From Bryobacterales bacterium (GTDB lineage Bacteria > Acidobacteriota > Terriglobia > Bryobacterales > Bryobacteraceae): DNA of 24,005 nucleotides. The notes under the pieces were generated by a model. The model searched no databases. It was not told the DNA's origin and saw only the letters and a list, made by a program, of their open reading frames with translations. The stretch lies in assembly GCA_003487005.1 (NCBI GenBank), contig DNFG01000521.1:1-24005 (forward strand). Direction: 5' to 3'. The translations under genes were made by a program, and so were the position numbers. Shown here piece after piece: positions 14,772 to 22,234 of this stretch. Every line of letters begins with the position of its first letter. Within the stretch, counting starts at the first letter, position 1.

Positions 14772-16100
14772 GCCCGGCAGCTTATCAAACGGGCATGAAA
14801 CCCGGATGACAGATCACTTGCCCGCGCGCGCCACCTCGACCGCGAAGACGTAAGTATCACCAAACATGTTCGACCGGAACACGACCCATTTGCGGTCCGG
14901 CGTGAAGCTGACATTCGGCTCAAGCCGGTAGTTGTGCTTCGCCATGTTGACCAGACGCTCGGCGCGCAGCACGCCGGGGCGGACCAGCGCAGGGTCGGCC
15001 ACGATGCCGCGCAGCGGCACGAGTTCCGGGCGGAACAAATAGATCCACTGCCCGTCTTTCGCCCGCGCCACCTGTCCGGGGTCGCCGCCATCGCCGCAGA
15101 ACAGCGCGCCGTCATGGGACACGTTGAAGTGGACCGACCATTCATCGCGCTCGAGGTGATACCAGGTCCGGCGCCCGGTTTCGACCTCGTAAGCCGCGAG
15201 CCAGAAGTCCTCGCCGCGCGGCGTCTGGAGGTCGTACCAGATCGTTTTGCCGTCCGCGCTCCAGAATTCGTGGCCCCAGATCTCCATGTCCATGGTGCGC
15301 GTGTGGATCTTGGTGAGTTGCGAGCCGTCGGTGCGAATGGTCCAGAGGCGATCGACTTTGTGCCAGGGACCTTCGTGGCAAAACATGAGCAGCGTGGGGT
15401 CGGTGGGGGAGAACAAAAGGTGATTGAGCCAGTCGGTGGCGCGGTGGATGACGCGGGTCTCGCCGGTCTCGACATGGACCGTGAACATGGCCATGGGCAG
15501 GCGGGCGGCGAGGCGGTCCTCCATCATCTGGCCCTTGTTGCGGGGTTGATCGAGCGAGTGAGCCTGGGAGGCAGCGGCGGGCGCGGGCGTCGCGGGGCGC
15601 TGGTTGTTGTAATCACGGCCGTCGCCCTCGATGTAGGTGCCGGCCAGCAGAGTCTCGTCAGCATTTACGGTCGCAATCCCTCCGCGGCGGGGCAGGTCGG
15701 CGATCTTACGGGACTCCCCGGTGTGGTAGTTTGTCCACCACGCGGCGCCGTCGCGCGTGTAGTAGACCCGGGGATGCTTCCGGCCGGCGTCAATCATCCG
15801 GACGCGTCCGGTGACCACCTGGCGGGCCTCGCGCGTCTCGAGATGAAGAATCGAGATGCCGCCGGGGGTCGTGTACACGAGGTGTTTGCCATCGGCGGTG
15901 TAGCCGTTCTGGTTGAAGTACAGGCTGGCGCTGCCCGGTTCTTTCGTCAGGCGGACCACGCGGTGGCCGGTGTCGGGGTCGATCCACGATTCGGGCGGCT
16001 CGGTGGCCGCCGCCAGCATGGGCAGCAGCAGAACGATTGCAGCGATTTGCACCATGGGCACCATTGTATGGCCGGAACCGGAAAAAAGTTGTGTCACGCG
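13700..16100. other. zone where plus-strand GC skew changes sign
   Basis: Left of this zone the plus strand has more G than C, right of it more C than G, for genes on both strands. Hand counts: 5101-5160 (minus-strand gene) has 25 G and 15 C, 12961-13020 has 36 G and 13 C; 17641-17700 has 14 G and 24 C, and 22861-22920 (minus-strand gene) has 11 G and 29 C. Within the zone counts are near balance. I found no dif-like site by eye. Confidence 0.55.
14814..16064 (-). CDS. oligogalacturonate-lyase-type beta-propeller protein, exported
   Basis: A protein of 416 residues from the ATG at 16064; a GTG at 16097 and an ATG at 16055 are also in frame. The signal peptide is VQIAAIVLLLPMLAAATEP. The mature part opens ESWIDPDTGHRVVRLT, then YFNQNGYTADGKHLVYTTPGG, typical for the oligogalacturonate lyase / pectate lyase 22 family (PF14583). 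Other family phrases are NHLLFSPTDPTLLMFCHEGP and the final HNYRLEPNVSFTPD. The fold should be a seven-bladed propeller. In characterised Ogl enzymes a QxxHxH group binds Mn2+ near this last blade; I cannot find that triad here, so lyase activity is uncertain. An insert rich in Ala, Pro and Gln near residues 155-180 looks like a flexible loop. Presumed role: periplasmic pectin-oligomer processing or a relative of it. Confidence 0.8.
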   Translation of the reverse strand: MVPMVQIAAIVLLLPMLAAATEPPESWIDPDTGHRVVRLTKEPGSASLYFNQNGYTADGKHLVYTTPGGISILHLETREARQVVTGRVRMIDAGRKHPRVYYTRDGAAWWTNYHTGESRKIADLPRRGGIATVNADETLLAGTYIEGDGRDYNNQRPATPAPAAASQAHSLDQPRNKGQMMEDRLAARLPMAMFTVHVETGETRVIHRATDWLNHLLFSPTDPTLLMFCHEGPWHKVDRLWTIRTDGSQLTKIHTRTMDMEIWGHEFWSADGKTIWYDLQTPRGEDFWLAAYEVETGRRTWYHLERDEWSVHFNVSHDGALFCGDGGDPGQVARAKDGQWIYLFRPELVPLRGIVADPALVRPGVLRAERLVNMAKHNYRLEPNVSFTPDRKWVVFRSNMFGDTYVFAVEVARAGK

Positions 16101-16142
16101 GCCGCTTGCTTCGTATTAGCAGATGAAGGGACGAACAACCCC

Positions 16143-16676
16143 ATGAAGATCCAACTTCTCACGCTCGCCGCCGCGCTGGTGATGACCACCGCGCTGCCGG
16201 CCCAGAAACTCGACCTCAAGCTCGATCACCTGATCCCGCTCGCCAAGGAACATGTCGTCATCGACATGGACGGCGCCCAGATCAAGGCCGCGCTCGCCGC
16301 GCTGCCGAAAGACGTCAAGGAAGGCAAACCGGGCAAGGGCATTCCCGCGCAGGCCGCCAACATCGATGTGCTCCAGGTGCGCACGTTCGAATTCGAGAAC
16401 GAAGGCGCATACAAACCGTCGGACCTCGAAGACATCCGCCGCCAGATGGGCGGGACCGGCTGGAGCAAGATCGTGAGCGTCCGCGAGACCAAAGAGACCG
16501 TCGATGTCTTTCTGATGCTGAAGGAAGGCGAGGCCGCCGGCATCGCGGTGCTTGCGGCGGAACCGAAGGAGTTGACCGTCGTCCACATCCTCGGCAAGCT
16601 GAATGTGAAGGATTTGCAGGCGATGGTGAACTCGAAGATCGCCTTCGATCTGGCAGAGTTGCAGAACCGGAAGTGA
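16143..16676 (+). CDS. DUF4252 exported protein, first copy
   Basis: A protein of 177 residues with signal peptide KIQLLTLAAALVMTTALPA, probably cleaved before Gln21. There is no lipobox Cys. The mature protein matches the DUF4252 pattern: a short helical start (LDLKLDHLIPLAKEHVVIDM), VRTFEFENEGAY, DLEDIRRQMGGTGWSKIVSV, then a beta-rich C-terminus ending KELTVVHILGKLNVKDLQ. The second copy at 17535 aligns along its whole length. It heads the operon with the sigma factor: its TGA (16674-16676) overlaps the GTG candidate start of the next gene. Upstream, between 16098 and 16142, a TTGTGT and a TATTAG can be seen, a weak promoter guess. Function is unknown; location next to a sigma/anti-sigma pair suggests an envelope output or signal component. 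Confidence 0.82.
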   Translation: MKIQLLTLAAALVMTTALPAQKLDLKLDHLIPLAKEHVVIDMDGAQIKAALAALPKDVKEGKPGKGIPAQAANIDVLQVRTFEFENEGAYKPSDLEDIRRQMGGTGWSKIVSVRETKETVDVFLMLKEGEAAGIAVLAAEPKELTVVHILGKLNVKDLQAMVNSKIAFDLAELQNRK

Positions 16677-16687
16677 ACGCCGCCGTC

Positions 16688-17227
16688 ATGAGCCACCTGG
16701 CCGCCATCCCGGCCACCGCCACCACCGCCGCCCGCGCGGACTTCGAGCAGATCGTCCGGGAGCACAGCGCCATGGTCTTCAGCATCGCCTGGCACTACCT
16801 GCACGACCGGGCGCTGGCCGAAGAGGTGGCGCAGGACGTGTTCCTGCAACTCCACCGTGATCTCGATCGCGTGGAGGATGCCGGCCATGTCAAACATTGG
16901 TTGCGCCGGGTGGCCACGCACCGCTGCATCGATCAGGTCCGCGCCCGCAAGACCAGGGCTCAGGTGGCGCTCGAAGATGCGCCCCCCCTGGCGGCGGTCG
17001 AACGGGAAGCCGATCCGCTGATGTCGCGCCTGCTCCAGCGGCTGGTGGCTTCCCTGCCCCCGCAGGCGCGCATGATGATCGTGCTGCGGTATCAGGAAGA
17101 GATGGATCCGATGGAGATCGCTGAAACACTCGGGATTCCCGCGCGCACCGTGCGGACCCGCCTGCACCGCGCGCTCCATCTGCTGCGCGAGAAGGCCGCG
17201 CGGCAACAGCGGGAGGTGAATTCATGA
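16688..17227 (+). CDS. ECF-type RNA polymerase sigma factor
   Basis: A protein of 179 residues from the ATG at 16688; a GTG at 16673 overlapping the previous stop is possible. Region 2 is DFEQIVREHSAMVFSIAWHYL, then DRALAEEVAQDVFLQLHRDL, with HVKHWLRRVATHRCIDQVR closing region 2.4. Region 4 is LPPQARMMIVLRYQEEMDPMEIAETLGIPARTVRTRLHRALHLLREK, a full helix-turn-helix. There is no region 1.1 or 3, as expected for ECF factors. It directs RNA polymerase to a small regulon and is usually held inactive by a membrane anti-sigma. The next gene starts in an ATGA overlap (17224), so translation is coupled, the typical sigma/anti-sigma arrangement. Spacing to the upstream DUF4252 gene is 11 bases. Confidence 0.92.
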   Translation: MSHLAAIPATATTAARADFEQIVREHSAMVFSIAWHYLHDRALAEEVAQDVFLQLHRDLDRVEDAGHVKHWLRRVATHRCIDQVRARKTRAQVALEDAPPLAAVEREADPLMSRLLQRLVASLPPQARMMIVLRYQEEMDPMEIAETLGIPARTVRTRLHRALHLLREKAARQQREVNS

Positions 17228-17532
17228 ACCAATTCGAAGATCAGCTTCGCCGGGCACTGCGCCCTGTCGATCCGCCCGCCGGATTCGTCGAAAGAACGCT
17301 CGCCCTGGCCGGAGAGCCGCAACGGAAGCGCCCGCCGCGTCGCCTGCTTCAGTTCCCCAGATATGCCATGGCGCTCGCCGCATCGCTTGCCCTGGCCGTC
17401 TTCGGCCTGCAGTACCGGGAGTACCAGCAGGGCCAGCAGGCCAAGGAGCAGTTGATGACCGCGCTGCACATCACCGGCAGTCAACTGACTCAGATTCAGG
17501 CGAAAGTCGTGCCCGCGAACGCGGAGAAGTGA
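17224..17532 (+). CDS. short single-pass membrane protein, putative anti-sigma factor
   Basis: A protein of 102 residues with a cytosolic N-terminus, one hydrophobic helix near residues 48-63 (YAMALAASLALAVFGL), and about 38 residues outside, with Gln-rich QYREYQQGQQAKEQ. The N-terminal part reads LRRALRPVDPPAGFVERTLA, a stretch often found in small Acidobacteriota anti-sigma-like proteins. No HxxxCxxC zinc motif is present, so it is not a ZAS-type anti-sigma. The role is inferred from the ATGA overlap with the sigma gene and from topology. The TGA (17530-17532) is 2 bases before the ATG of the second DUF4252 gene. Confidence 0.75.
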   Translation: MNQFEDQLRRALRPVDPPAGFVERTLALAGEPQRKRPPRRLLQFPRYAMALAASLALAVFGLQYREYQQGQQAKEQLMTALHITGSQLTQIQAKVVPANAEK

Positions 17533-17534
17533 GT

Positions 17535-18068
17535 ATGAATCACATCATCATCCTGTGCACTGCAATCCTGTTGGCCGCGGCGCCGGCCGCGTCCCAGATC
17601 AAACTGGACCTGGACCACCTCGCCAAGGCCGCGAAGGAATCCACCGAGATCACGCTCGACGCCAGCCTGCTGAACATGGCCGGACGATTTCTCTCCGCCT
17701 CCAAACCCGATGAAGCGAAGGTCAAGAGCCTGGTCTCCAACCTGCAAGGCATCTACGTCCGTTCCTTCGAGTTCGACAAGCCGGATCAGTGGTCGCAGTC
17801 CGATCTCGAACCCCTCCGCAAACAGTTGACCGCGCCCGGTTGGACGCGGATCGTCCGCCACACCGAATCCGGCAAGGAAGCACTCTCTGCCTTCTCCGAG
17901 ATCCACGTGCTGAGGGAAAAAGGCAAGCCAAAGGGCATCACCATCATCACCGGAGAACGGAAGGAACTGACGATCGTCCACATTCAAGGTGATATTGATC
18001 TCGATCAGCTTGGCGATCTGAGCGGGCAGTTCGGCATCCCCAAATTACCCCGCAGTCTCAACAAATAG
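17535..18068 (+). CDS. DUF4252 exported protein, second copy
   Basis: A protein of 177 residues with signal peptide NHIIILCTAILLAAAPAAS; Cys8 lies before the hydrophobic core and is not a lipobox. The start is the ATG at 17535, though a GTG at 17529 is also in frame. The fold landmarks match the first copy: IKLDLDHLAKAAKESTEITL, VRSFEFDKPDQW, DLEPLRKQLTAPGWTRIVRH, and KELTIVHIQGDIDLDQLG. Identity looks moderate, so the copies diverged long ago or have distinct partners. It closes the four-gene operon and is followed by a strong hairpin. The position directly after the anti-sigma gene suggests it may be sensed by, or modify, that protein; this is inference. Confidence 0.82.
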   Translation: MNHIIILCTAILLAAAPAASQIKLDLDHLAKAAKESTEITLDASLLNMAGRFLSASKPDEAKVKSLVSNLQGIYVRSFEFDKPDQWSQSDLEPLRKQLTAPGWTRIVRHTESGKEALSAFSEIHVLREKGKPKGITIITGERKELTIVHIQGDIDLDQLGDLSGQFGIPKLPRSLNK

Positions 18069-18076
18069 GCGCAAGA

Positions 18077-18105
18077 AGAGGACCGGCGGTCCGCGCCGGT
18101 CCTCT
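18077..18105. terminator. strong bidirectional terminator hairpin
   Basis: AGAGGACCGGCG at 18077-18088 pairs perfectly with CGCCGGTCCTCT at 18094-18105 around a 5-base loop. It lies between the converging DUF4252 and glutamate dehydrogenase stops and is flanked by GAA/TTC bases that extend the stem partly. CTTCTCC follows on the plus side, so the T-tract is weak. Confidence 0.8.
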
Positions 18106-18120
18106 CTTCTCCTGCTCGGC

Positions 18121-19410
18121 TTACGCGTAAATCCCGCGCAACTTGATCGCAAACGCCACCCGGTCCAGCGCCAGCATGTAGGCCGCTGTCCGGTTGTTTA
18201 CGTGGTGATCTTCGGCGTACTTCACTACGTCCTTGAAGGCATTCACCATGATTTCTTCCAGACGGCCGTTCACCAGTTGCTCGTTCCAGAAGAAGCCCTG
18301 ACGGTCCTGGACCCACTCGAAGTAAGACACCGTCACGCCCCCGGCATTCGCCAGAATGTCCGGCAGCACAAAGACGCCGCGCTCCTCGAGGATCCGGTCC
18401 GCCGCCGCGGTCGTCGGCCCGTTGGCGCCCTCGCACAGGATTTTTGCTTTGATCTTGTGCGCATTGCCTGAATGAATGACGTTTTCCTTCGCGGCCGGCA
18501 GAAGGACGTCACACTCCAGATACAGCGCGTCCTGCCGGTCGATCGGTTCGGCGCCCGGGAATCCGGTAATCGATCCGGTCGCCTTCCGAAACCCGTCCAG
18601 CGCCACCACGTCGATGCCGTGGGGGTTATAAATGGCTCCATCCCACTCAATAACGGAGATGATTTTCATGCCGGTTTTCTGCATCAGCAACGCGGCTTTT
18701 CCGCCCACATTGCCGAATCCCTGCACCACCACGCGCGTCTGCGCCGGTTCCATCTGGAACTTGCGCAGCGCCTGCAGCGTCGTGAACAGACACCCGCGCC
18801 CGGTCGCTTCCGGCCGGCCTCGCGATCCGCCCAGATTGAGCGGCTTGCCCGTCACCACCGCCGTGACCGTCGTGCGCTTGTGCATGGAATAGGTGTCCAT
18901 GATCCACGCCATGGTCTGTTCGTTGGTGTTCATGTCGGGCGCGGGCACGTCCCGCTCCGGTCCGATCACGTCGATCAGTTCGGCCGTGTACCGGCGCGTG
19001 ATCCGCTCCAGTTCGTTCTGTGAGAGCACGTTCGGGTCGCAGATCACGCCCCCCTTGCCGCCCCCGAACGGGATGTTGACCACCGCGCACTTCCACGTCA
19101 TCCAGGACGCCAGCGCCCGGACTTCGTCCAGCGTCACGTCCGGCGCATAGCGGATGCCGCCCTTGGCCGGCCCGCGCGCGATCGAATGTTGAACGCGGTA
19201 GCCTGTGAATACTTCCAGGCGCCCGTCGTCGAGTTGCACCGGGATGTTGACGGTTACCTCCATGCCCGGTGTGCGCAGAACCTTTCTCATTCCGTCATCC
19301 AACCCCAGCCGCGCCGCGGCTTCATTAAAGCGGGTCTCGGCCGCCAGCCAGGGATTAAATTCACGTTCGAGTTCAGCCTGCGTCATTGGATTGGCTGCTT
19401 CGAGGATCAT
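18121..19410 (-). CDS. gdhA: Glu/Leu/Phe/Val dehydrogenase, glutamate dehydrogenase type
   Basis: A protein of 429 residues from the ATG at 19410, chosen because GGAGG lies 6 bases upstream; a longer frame starts at 19425. It converts glutamate to 2-oxoglutarate and ammonia with NAD(P). The dimerisation domain holds [19 protein letters not shown] and the catalytic stretch [17 protein letters not shown]. The Rossmann motif is [24 protein letters not shown] and CEGANGPTT complete the family set. [14 protein letters not shown] is typical of bacterial and archaeal hexameric GDH. Length is normal. It stands alone, transcribed toward the terminator at 18077-18105, with about 78 bases to the divergent gene at 19489. 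Confidence 0.93.
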   Translation of the reverse strand: MILEAANPMTQAELEREFNPWLAAETRFNEAAARLGLDDGMRKVLRTPGMEVTVNIPVQLDDGRLEVFTGYRVQHSIARGPAKGGIRYAPDVTLDEVRALASWMTWKCAVVNIPFGGGKGGVICDPNVLSQNELERITRRYTAELIDVIGPERDVPAPDMNTNEQTMAWIMDTYSMHKRTTVTAVVTGKPLNLGGSRGRPEATGRGCLFTTLQALRKFQMEPAQTRVVVQGFGNVGGKAALLMQKTGMKIISVIEWDGAIYNPHGIDVVALDGFRKATGSITGFPGAEPIDRQDALYLECDVLLPAAKENVIHSGNAHKIKAKILCEGANGPTTAAADRILEERGVFVLPDILANAGGVTVSYFEWVQDRQGFFWNEQLVNGRLEEIMVNAFKDVVKYAEDHHVNNRTAAYMLALDRVAFAIKLRGIYA

Positions 19411-19416
19411 CAAAGA

Positions 19417-19421
19417 CCTCC
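19417..19421 (-). promoter_or_regulatory. ribosome binding site that sets the glutamate dehydrogenase start
   Basis: GGAGG on the minus strand, 6 bases before the ATG at 19410. It lies inside the first codons of the longer frame starting at 19425, which argues against that start. Confidence 0.7.
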
Positions 19422-19488
19422 GCATCCATTATCTGTCTCGCCACGTCCGGCGGCAAGCCTCCCCGACGAGCGGTTATTCTGAAATTCC

Positions 19489-20232
19489 ATGCACTTGCGC
19501 GACCTCTCCCGCCGCCGCTGGCTCGCCTCCCTCCTCGCTCTTCCCGGCACGCCCCTGCTCGCCGCCGCCACCCGCCGCCGCCAACTCGCCGGCATCGAAT
19601 TCGACATCATCGAACCCCGCCCCGGCCCCCGCCGCTACCTCCTCATTCACGGCAATGAACAGACCGCCCGCGACACTCTCCTCGCCCGCATGCCCGGCCG
19701 CCCCGGCCGCGCTCTCCTCGTCACCGGCAACACCCGCCACGTCCCCCTCCGCGGCCTTCAACTCGACCCCAACCGCATGTTCTCCCGCGCCGGAGCACAG
19801 CGCAATCTCCACCTCCTGAACCCCCACGTCCCCGCCTCCCGCATCTCCGCCGCCCTCGATTGGCTCGACCGCCGCCGCCCCGCCCTCCTTCAACCCCTCC
19901 TGCCTCCACCCGGCGGACTCCTCATCGCCCTCCACAATAATTCGTCCGGCTATTCCGTCGAAAACGAAATCGCCATCAGCCATAGTGTCTCCCTGCCCAC
20001 CCGCGGCGCCCCCTACGATTTCATCCTCGCCACCCATCCCGCCGACTTCGACCGCCTCGCCGCCTCCCCCTTCAACGTCGTCCTCCAGCACCGCCCCGCC
20101 GGCGAGGATGACGGATCCCTCTCCCGCCTCTGCGCCGCCCGCTCCATTCGCTACCTCAACATTGAAGCCCGCCTCGGCCACGCTGAGGAACAGCGCGCCA
20201 TGCTCGAATGGATCGAAGAAAACCTGCCGTGA
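19489..20232 (+). CDS. exported protein of unknown function, possible M14-like metallohydrolase
   Basis: A protein of 247 residues with a Tat-like leader LSRRRWLASLLALPGTPLLAAA. I do not recognise a named family. Three clusters recall the AstE/AspA branch of the M14 zinc-carboxypeptidase superfamily: HGNE (H54, E57), where Zn ligands would sit; LDPNRMFS (N95-R96), like the DLNRxF substrate motif; and ALHNN (H149), a possible third Zn ligand. After that comes SGYSVENEIAIS. The protein is shorter than AstE (about 320) and lacks an obvious C-terminal domain; E158 or a later Glu could be the base. Codons end in C almost throughout. It lies 16 bases before glpF, so co-transcription is likely. Existence as a gene is well supported, function is a hypothesis. 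Confidence 0.7.
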   Translation: MHLRDLSRRRWLASLLALPGTPLLAAATRRRQLAGIEFDIIEPRPGPRRYLLIHGNEQTARDTLLARMPGRPGRALLVTGNTRHVPLRGLQLDPNRMFSRAGAQRNLHLLNPHVPASRISAALDWLDRRRPALLQPLLPPPGGLLIALHNNSSGYSVENEIAISHSVSLPTRGAPYDFILATHPADFDRLAASPFNVVLQHRPAGEDDGSLSRLCAARSIRYLNIEARLGHAEEQRAMLEWIEENLP

Positions 20233-20248
20233 TACCATCCTTCTGTTT

Positions 20249-21022
20249 ATGCCCAAACGCGGCCTGCTCGCCGAATTAATCGCCGAATTCATCGGCACCA
20301 TGCTCATCCTTCTCTTTGGCGCCGGTGTCGTCGCCATGGTCGTCCTGTTCGCCAAAGGCGATCCCGGCGAGGTCGTCAACGGCGGCTACACCAACATCAC
20401 CCTCGGCTGGGGCCTCGGCGTCACCTTCGGCGTCTATGCCGCCGGCCGCGTCAGCGGCGCCCATCTGAACCCCGCCGTCACTCTCGCCCTCGCCCTCTTC
20501 CGCGGGTTCTCCTGGGCCAAGGCTCTCCCCTATGCCCTCGCCCAAACCGCCGGCGCCTTCGCCGGCGCCGCCATCGTTTACCTCAACTACCGCGAAGCCT
20601 TCCGCCAGTTCGATCCCCTGCTCGAAAAAACCGCCGGCGTCTTCTGCACCTTCCCCGCCTTCCCCGGCGCTCCCTCCGCCGGATTTTTTGACCAGGTCCT
20701 CGGTACCGCCCTCCTGCTTTTCCTCATCTTCGCCGTCACCGACGAACGCAACGTCACCCTCGCCCCCGGACTCGCGCCCGTCGTCATCGGCCTCATCGTC
20801 GTCGCCATCGGCATCAGCTTCGGCGCCATGCACGGCTATGCCATCAACCCCGCCCGCGACCTCGGCCCCCGCCTGTTCACCGTCCTCGCCGGCTTCCGCA
20901 ACAACGGCCTCACCGACGGTTCCATGGTCTGGTGGATCCCCATCGCCGGCCCCCTGCTCGGCGGCGTCCTCGGCGCCGGCTTCTACGACGTGGCCGTCCG
21001 CCGCTTCCTCCCTCCGGCCTAA
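20249..21022 (+). CDS. glpF: glycerol facilitator / aquaglyceroporin
   Basis: A protein of 257 residues with six membrane helices and two half-helix pore motifs, HLNPAVT (N74-P75-A76) and INPARDLGPR (N200-P201-A202). D204 directly after the second NPA-R is the mark of glycerol-conducting members of the MIP family. GxxLGWGLGVTFGVYAAGRVSGAHLNP is split as usual. It lets glycerol and small polyols cross the inner membrane. Start: the ATG at 20249 (MPKRGLLAELIAEF), because the frame upstream is not coding and overlaps the previous gene. No glpK is adjacent. It is 36 bases ahead of yceD on the same strand. Confidence 0.92.
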   Translation: MPKRGLLAELIAEFIGTMLILLFGAGVVAMVVLFAKGDPGEVVNGGYTNITLGWGLGVTFGVYAAGRVSGAHLNPAVTLALALFRGFSWAKALPYALAQTAGAFAGAAIVYLNYREAFRQFDPLLEKTAGVFCTFPAFPGAPSAGFFDQVLGTALLLFLIFAVTDERNVTLAPGLAPVVIGLIVVAIGISFGAMHGYAINPARDLGPRLFTVLAGFRNNGLTDGSMVWWIPIAGPLLGGVLGAGFYDVAVRRFLPPA

Positions 21023-21058
21023 GTCGTATCATGGGATCAGAGGCTCAGGCTCCCTCCC

Positions 21059-21574
21059 ATGCTCTTTCATCTCACCGAACTCGAACACCATCCCGTTCAC
21101 TTTGACGTGAACTTCGCCCCCGGCGAGATCGCCCTCGGCCCCGACCTCACCCAAAAAGGCAGCCTCCACACCGCCGGAACCGCCGAACTCCTCCCCAATA
21201 CCCTCGGCGAAATCCGCCTCCGCGGCCACGTCGAAGCCGCCGTTGAGGGCGTCTGCTCCCGCTGCCTCGAAGCCGCCTCCGCCCAGATCGCCTCCAAATT
21301 CGACCTCTTCTACCGCCCCGCCCCCAAGAAGACCGCCCACGCCGAAATCCACCTCGAAGAGGGCGAAATCGACCTCTCCTTCTACACCGGCGATGGCGTC
21401 GAACTCGAAGAAGCCATCCGCGACTTCGTCCTCCTCAGCCTCCCCATGCGCCTCACCTGCCGCGAGGAGTGCCTCGGCCTCTGCCCCCAATGCGGAGCCA
21501 ACCGCAACACCAACCCCTGCTCCTGCTCCACCACCCGCGTCGATGAACGCTGGGCCGCCCTCCGCAACCTTTGA
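21059..21574 (+). CDS. yceD: YceD / DUF177 family protein
   Basis: A protein of 171 residues. The DUF177 family is defined by a beta-rich body and Cys pairs: GVCSRCLEA near residues 64-72, and near the end CREECLGLCPQCGANRN then CSC, a four-Cys pattern that may bind zinc. The N-terminus LFHLTELEHHPVHFDVNF is typical. YceD is usually encoded just before rpmF (ribosomal protein L32) and plsX and is linked to 23S rRNA accumulation. Here the frame ends 9 bases before the stop of a convergent response regulator, so rpmF is not downstream. Family call is confident; the standard operon is broken at this place. Confidence 0.85.
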   Translation: MLFHLTELEHHPVHFDVNFAPGEIALGPDLTQKGSLHTAGTAELLPNTLGEIRLRGHVEAAVEGVCSRCLEAASAQIASKFDLFYRPAPKKTAHAEIHLEEGEIDLSFYTGDGVELEEAIRDFVLLSLPMRLTCREECLGLCPQCGANRNTNPCSCSTTRVDERWAALRNL

Positions 21575-21583
21575 CCGCCGCCC

Positions 21584-22234
21584 CTACGCGATAATCTTCT
21601 TCCTCACCGCGTACAACACCAGTTCCGCCGTGTTGTGCAGGTTCAACTTCTGCATGATCCGCGTCCGGTGCGTCTCCACCGTGTACACGCTCAGATCCAG
21701 CAACTGCGCCACATCCTTGTTCGACCGCCCCTCGGCCAGCAACTGCAGCACCTGCTTCTCCCGGTCCGTCAGCAGCGAATAACTGTCCTGCTGCCCCTTC
21801 TGCTGCAGGTTCCGCATGTAGTCTTCCAGCAGCGTCTGCGCAATCACCGGCGAGAAAAACGGCTTGCCCTGCGCCACCACCCGGATCGCCTGCACCAGAT
21901 GCTCCTCCGCGTTGTCCTTCAGGATGTACCCCCGCGCCCCGGCCTCCAGCGACCGCAAAATGTAACTCTCGTCGTTGTGCATCGACAAGATCAAGACCCC
22001 GCTCGACGGGCTCGCCTTGATCGACTGCGCCGTCGCGTCAATCCCGTTCAACTGCGGCATCGCGATGTCCATCACAATCACGTCCGGCTGCAGATCCTTC
22101 GCCAGCCGGACCGCCTCGCGCCCGTCCCCCGCCTCCCCCACCACTGTGATGTCTTCCTCCTGCTCCACCAGAAAGCGCAGTCCCTTGCGGACCACACCGT
22201 GATCGTCGGCGAGCAAAACCTTGATTGCACTCAT
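21584..22234 (-). CDS. NarL/FixJ-type response regulator
   Basis: A protein of 216 residues starting at the ATG at 22234. The frame continues upstream to 22603, but that part overlaps the kinase gene and is not coding. The receiver domain has the acidic pair D10-D11, phospho-acceptor D56 (VIVMDIAMPQLNG), Ser in SMHND and Lys in YILKDNA. The C-terminal LuxR-type helix-turn-helix reads LTDREKQVLQLLAEG, then NKDVAQLLDLSVYTVETHRTRIMQKLNL. It is a DNA-binding partner of the kinase: the start overlaps the kinase stop in an ATGA (22231-22234), giving translational coupling. Target genes are not evident. Confidence 0.93.
   Translation of the reverse strand: MSAIKVLLADDHGVVRKGLRFLVEQEEDITVVGEAGDGREAVRLAKDLQPDVIVMDIAMPQLNGIDATAQSIKASPSSGVLILSMHNDESYILRSLEAGARGYILKDNAEEHLVQAIRVVAQGKPFFSPVIAQTLLEDYMRNLQQKGQQDSYSLLTDREKQVLQLLAEGRSNKDVAQLLDLSVYTVETHRTRIMQKLNLHNTAELVLYAVRKKIIA

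Noticed and set aside
13600..16200. Search for a dif site in the skew-transition zone
   Set aside because: No 28-base site with CATAA-N6-TTATG-like arms could be seen by eye in the intergenic gaps.
14934..16676. A 580-codon plus-strand frame joining the antisense of the propeller gene to the first DUF4252 gene
   Set aside because: Only the part from 16143 has a signal peptide and family motifs. The rest is antisense shadow that happens to be in frame.
19985..20248. N-terminal extension of the glycerol facilitator frame
   Set aside because: Ser/Pro/Ala-rich shadow of the preceding gene; MIP proteins start at the MPKRGLLAELIAEF stretch.
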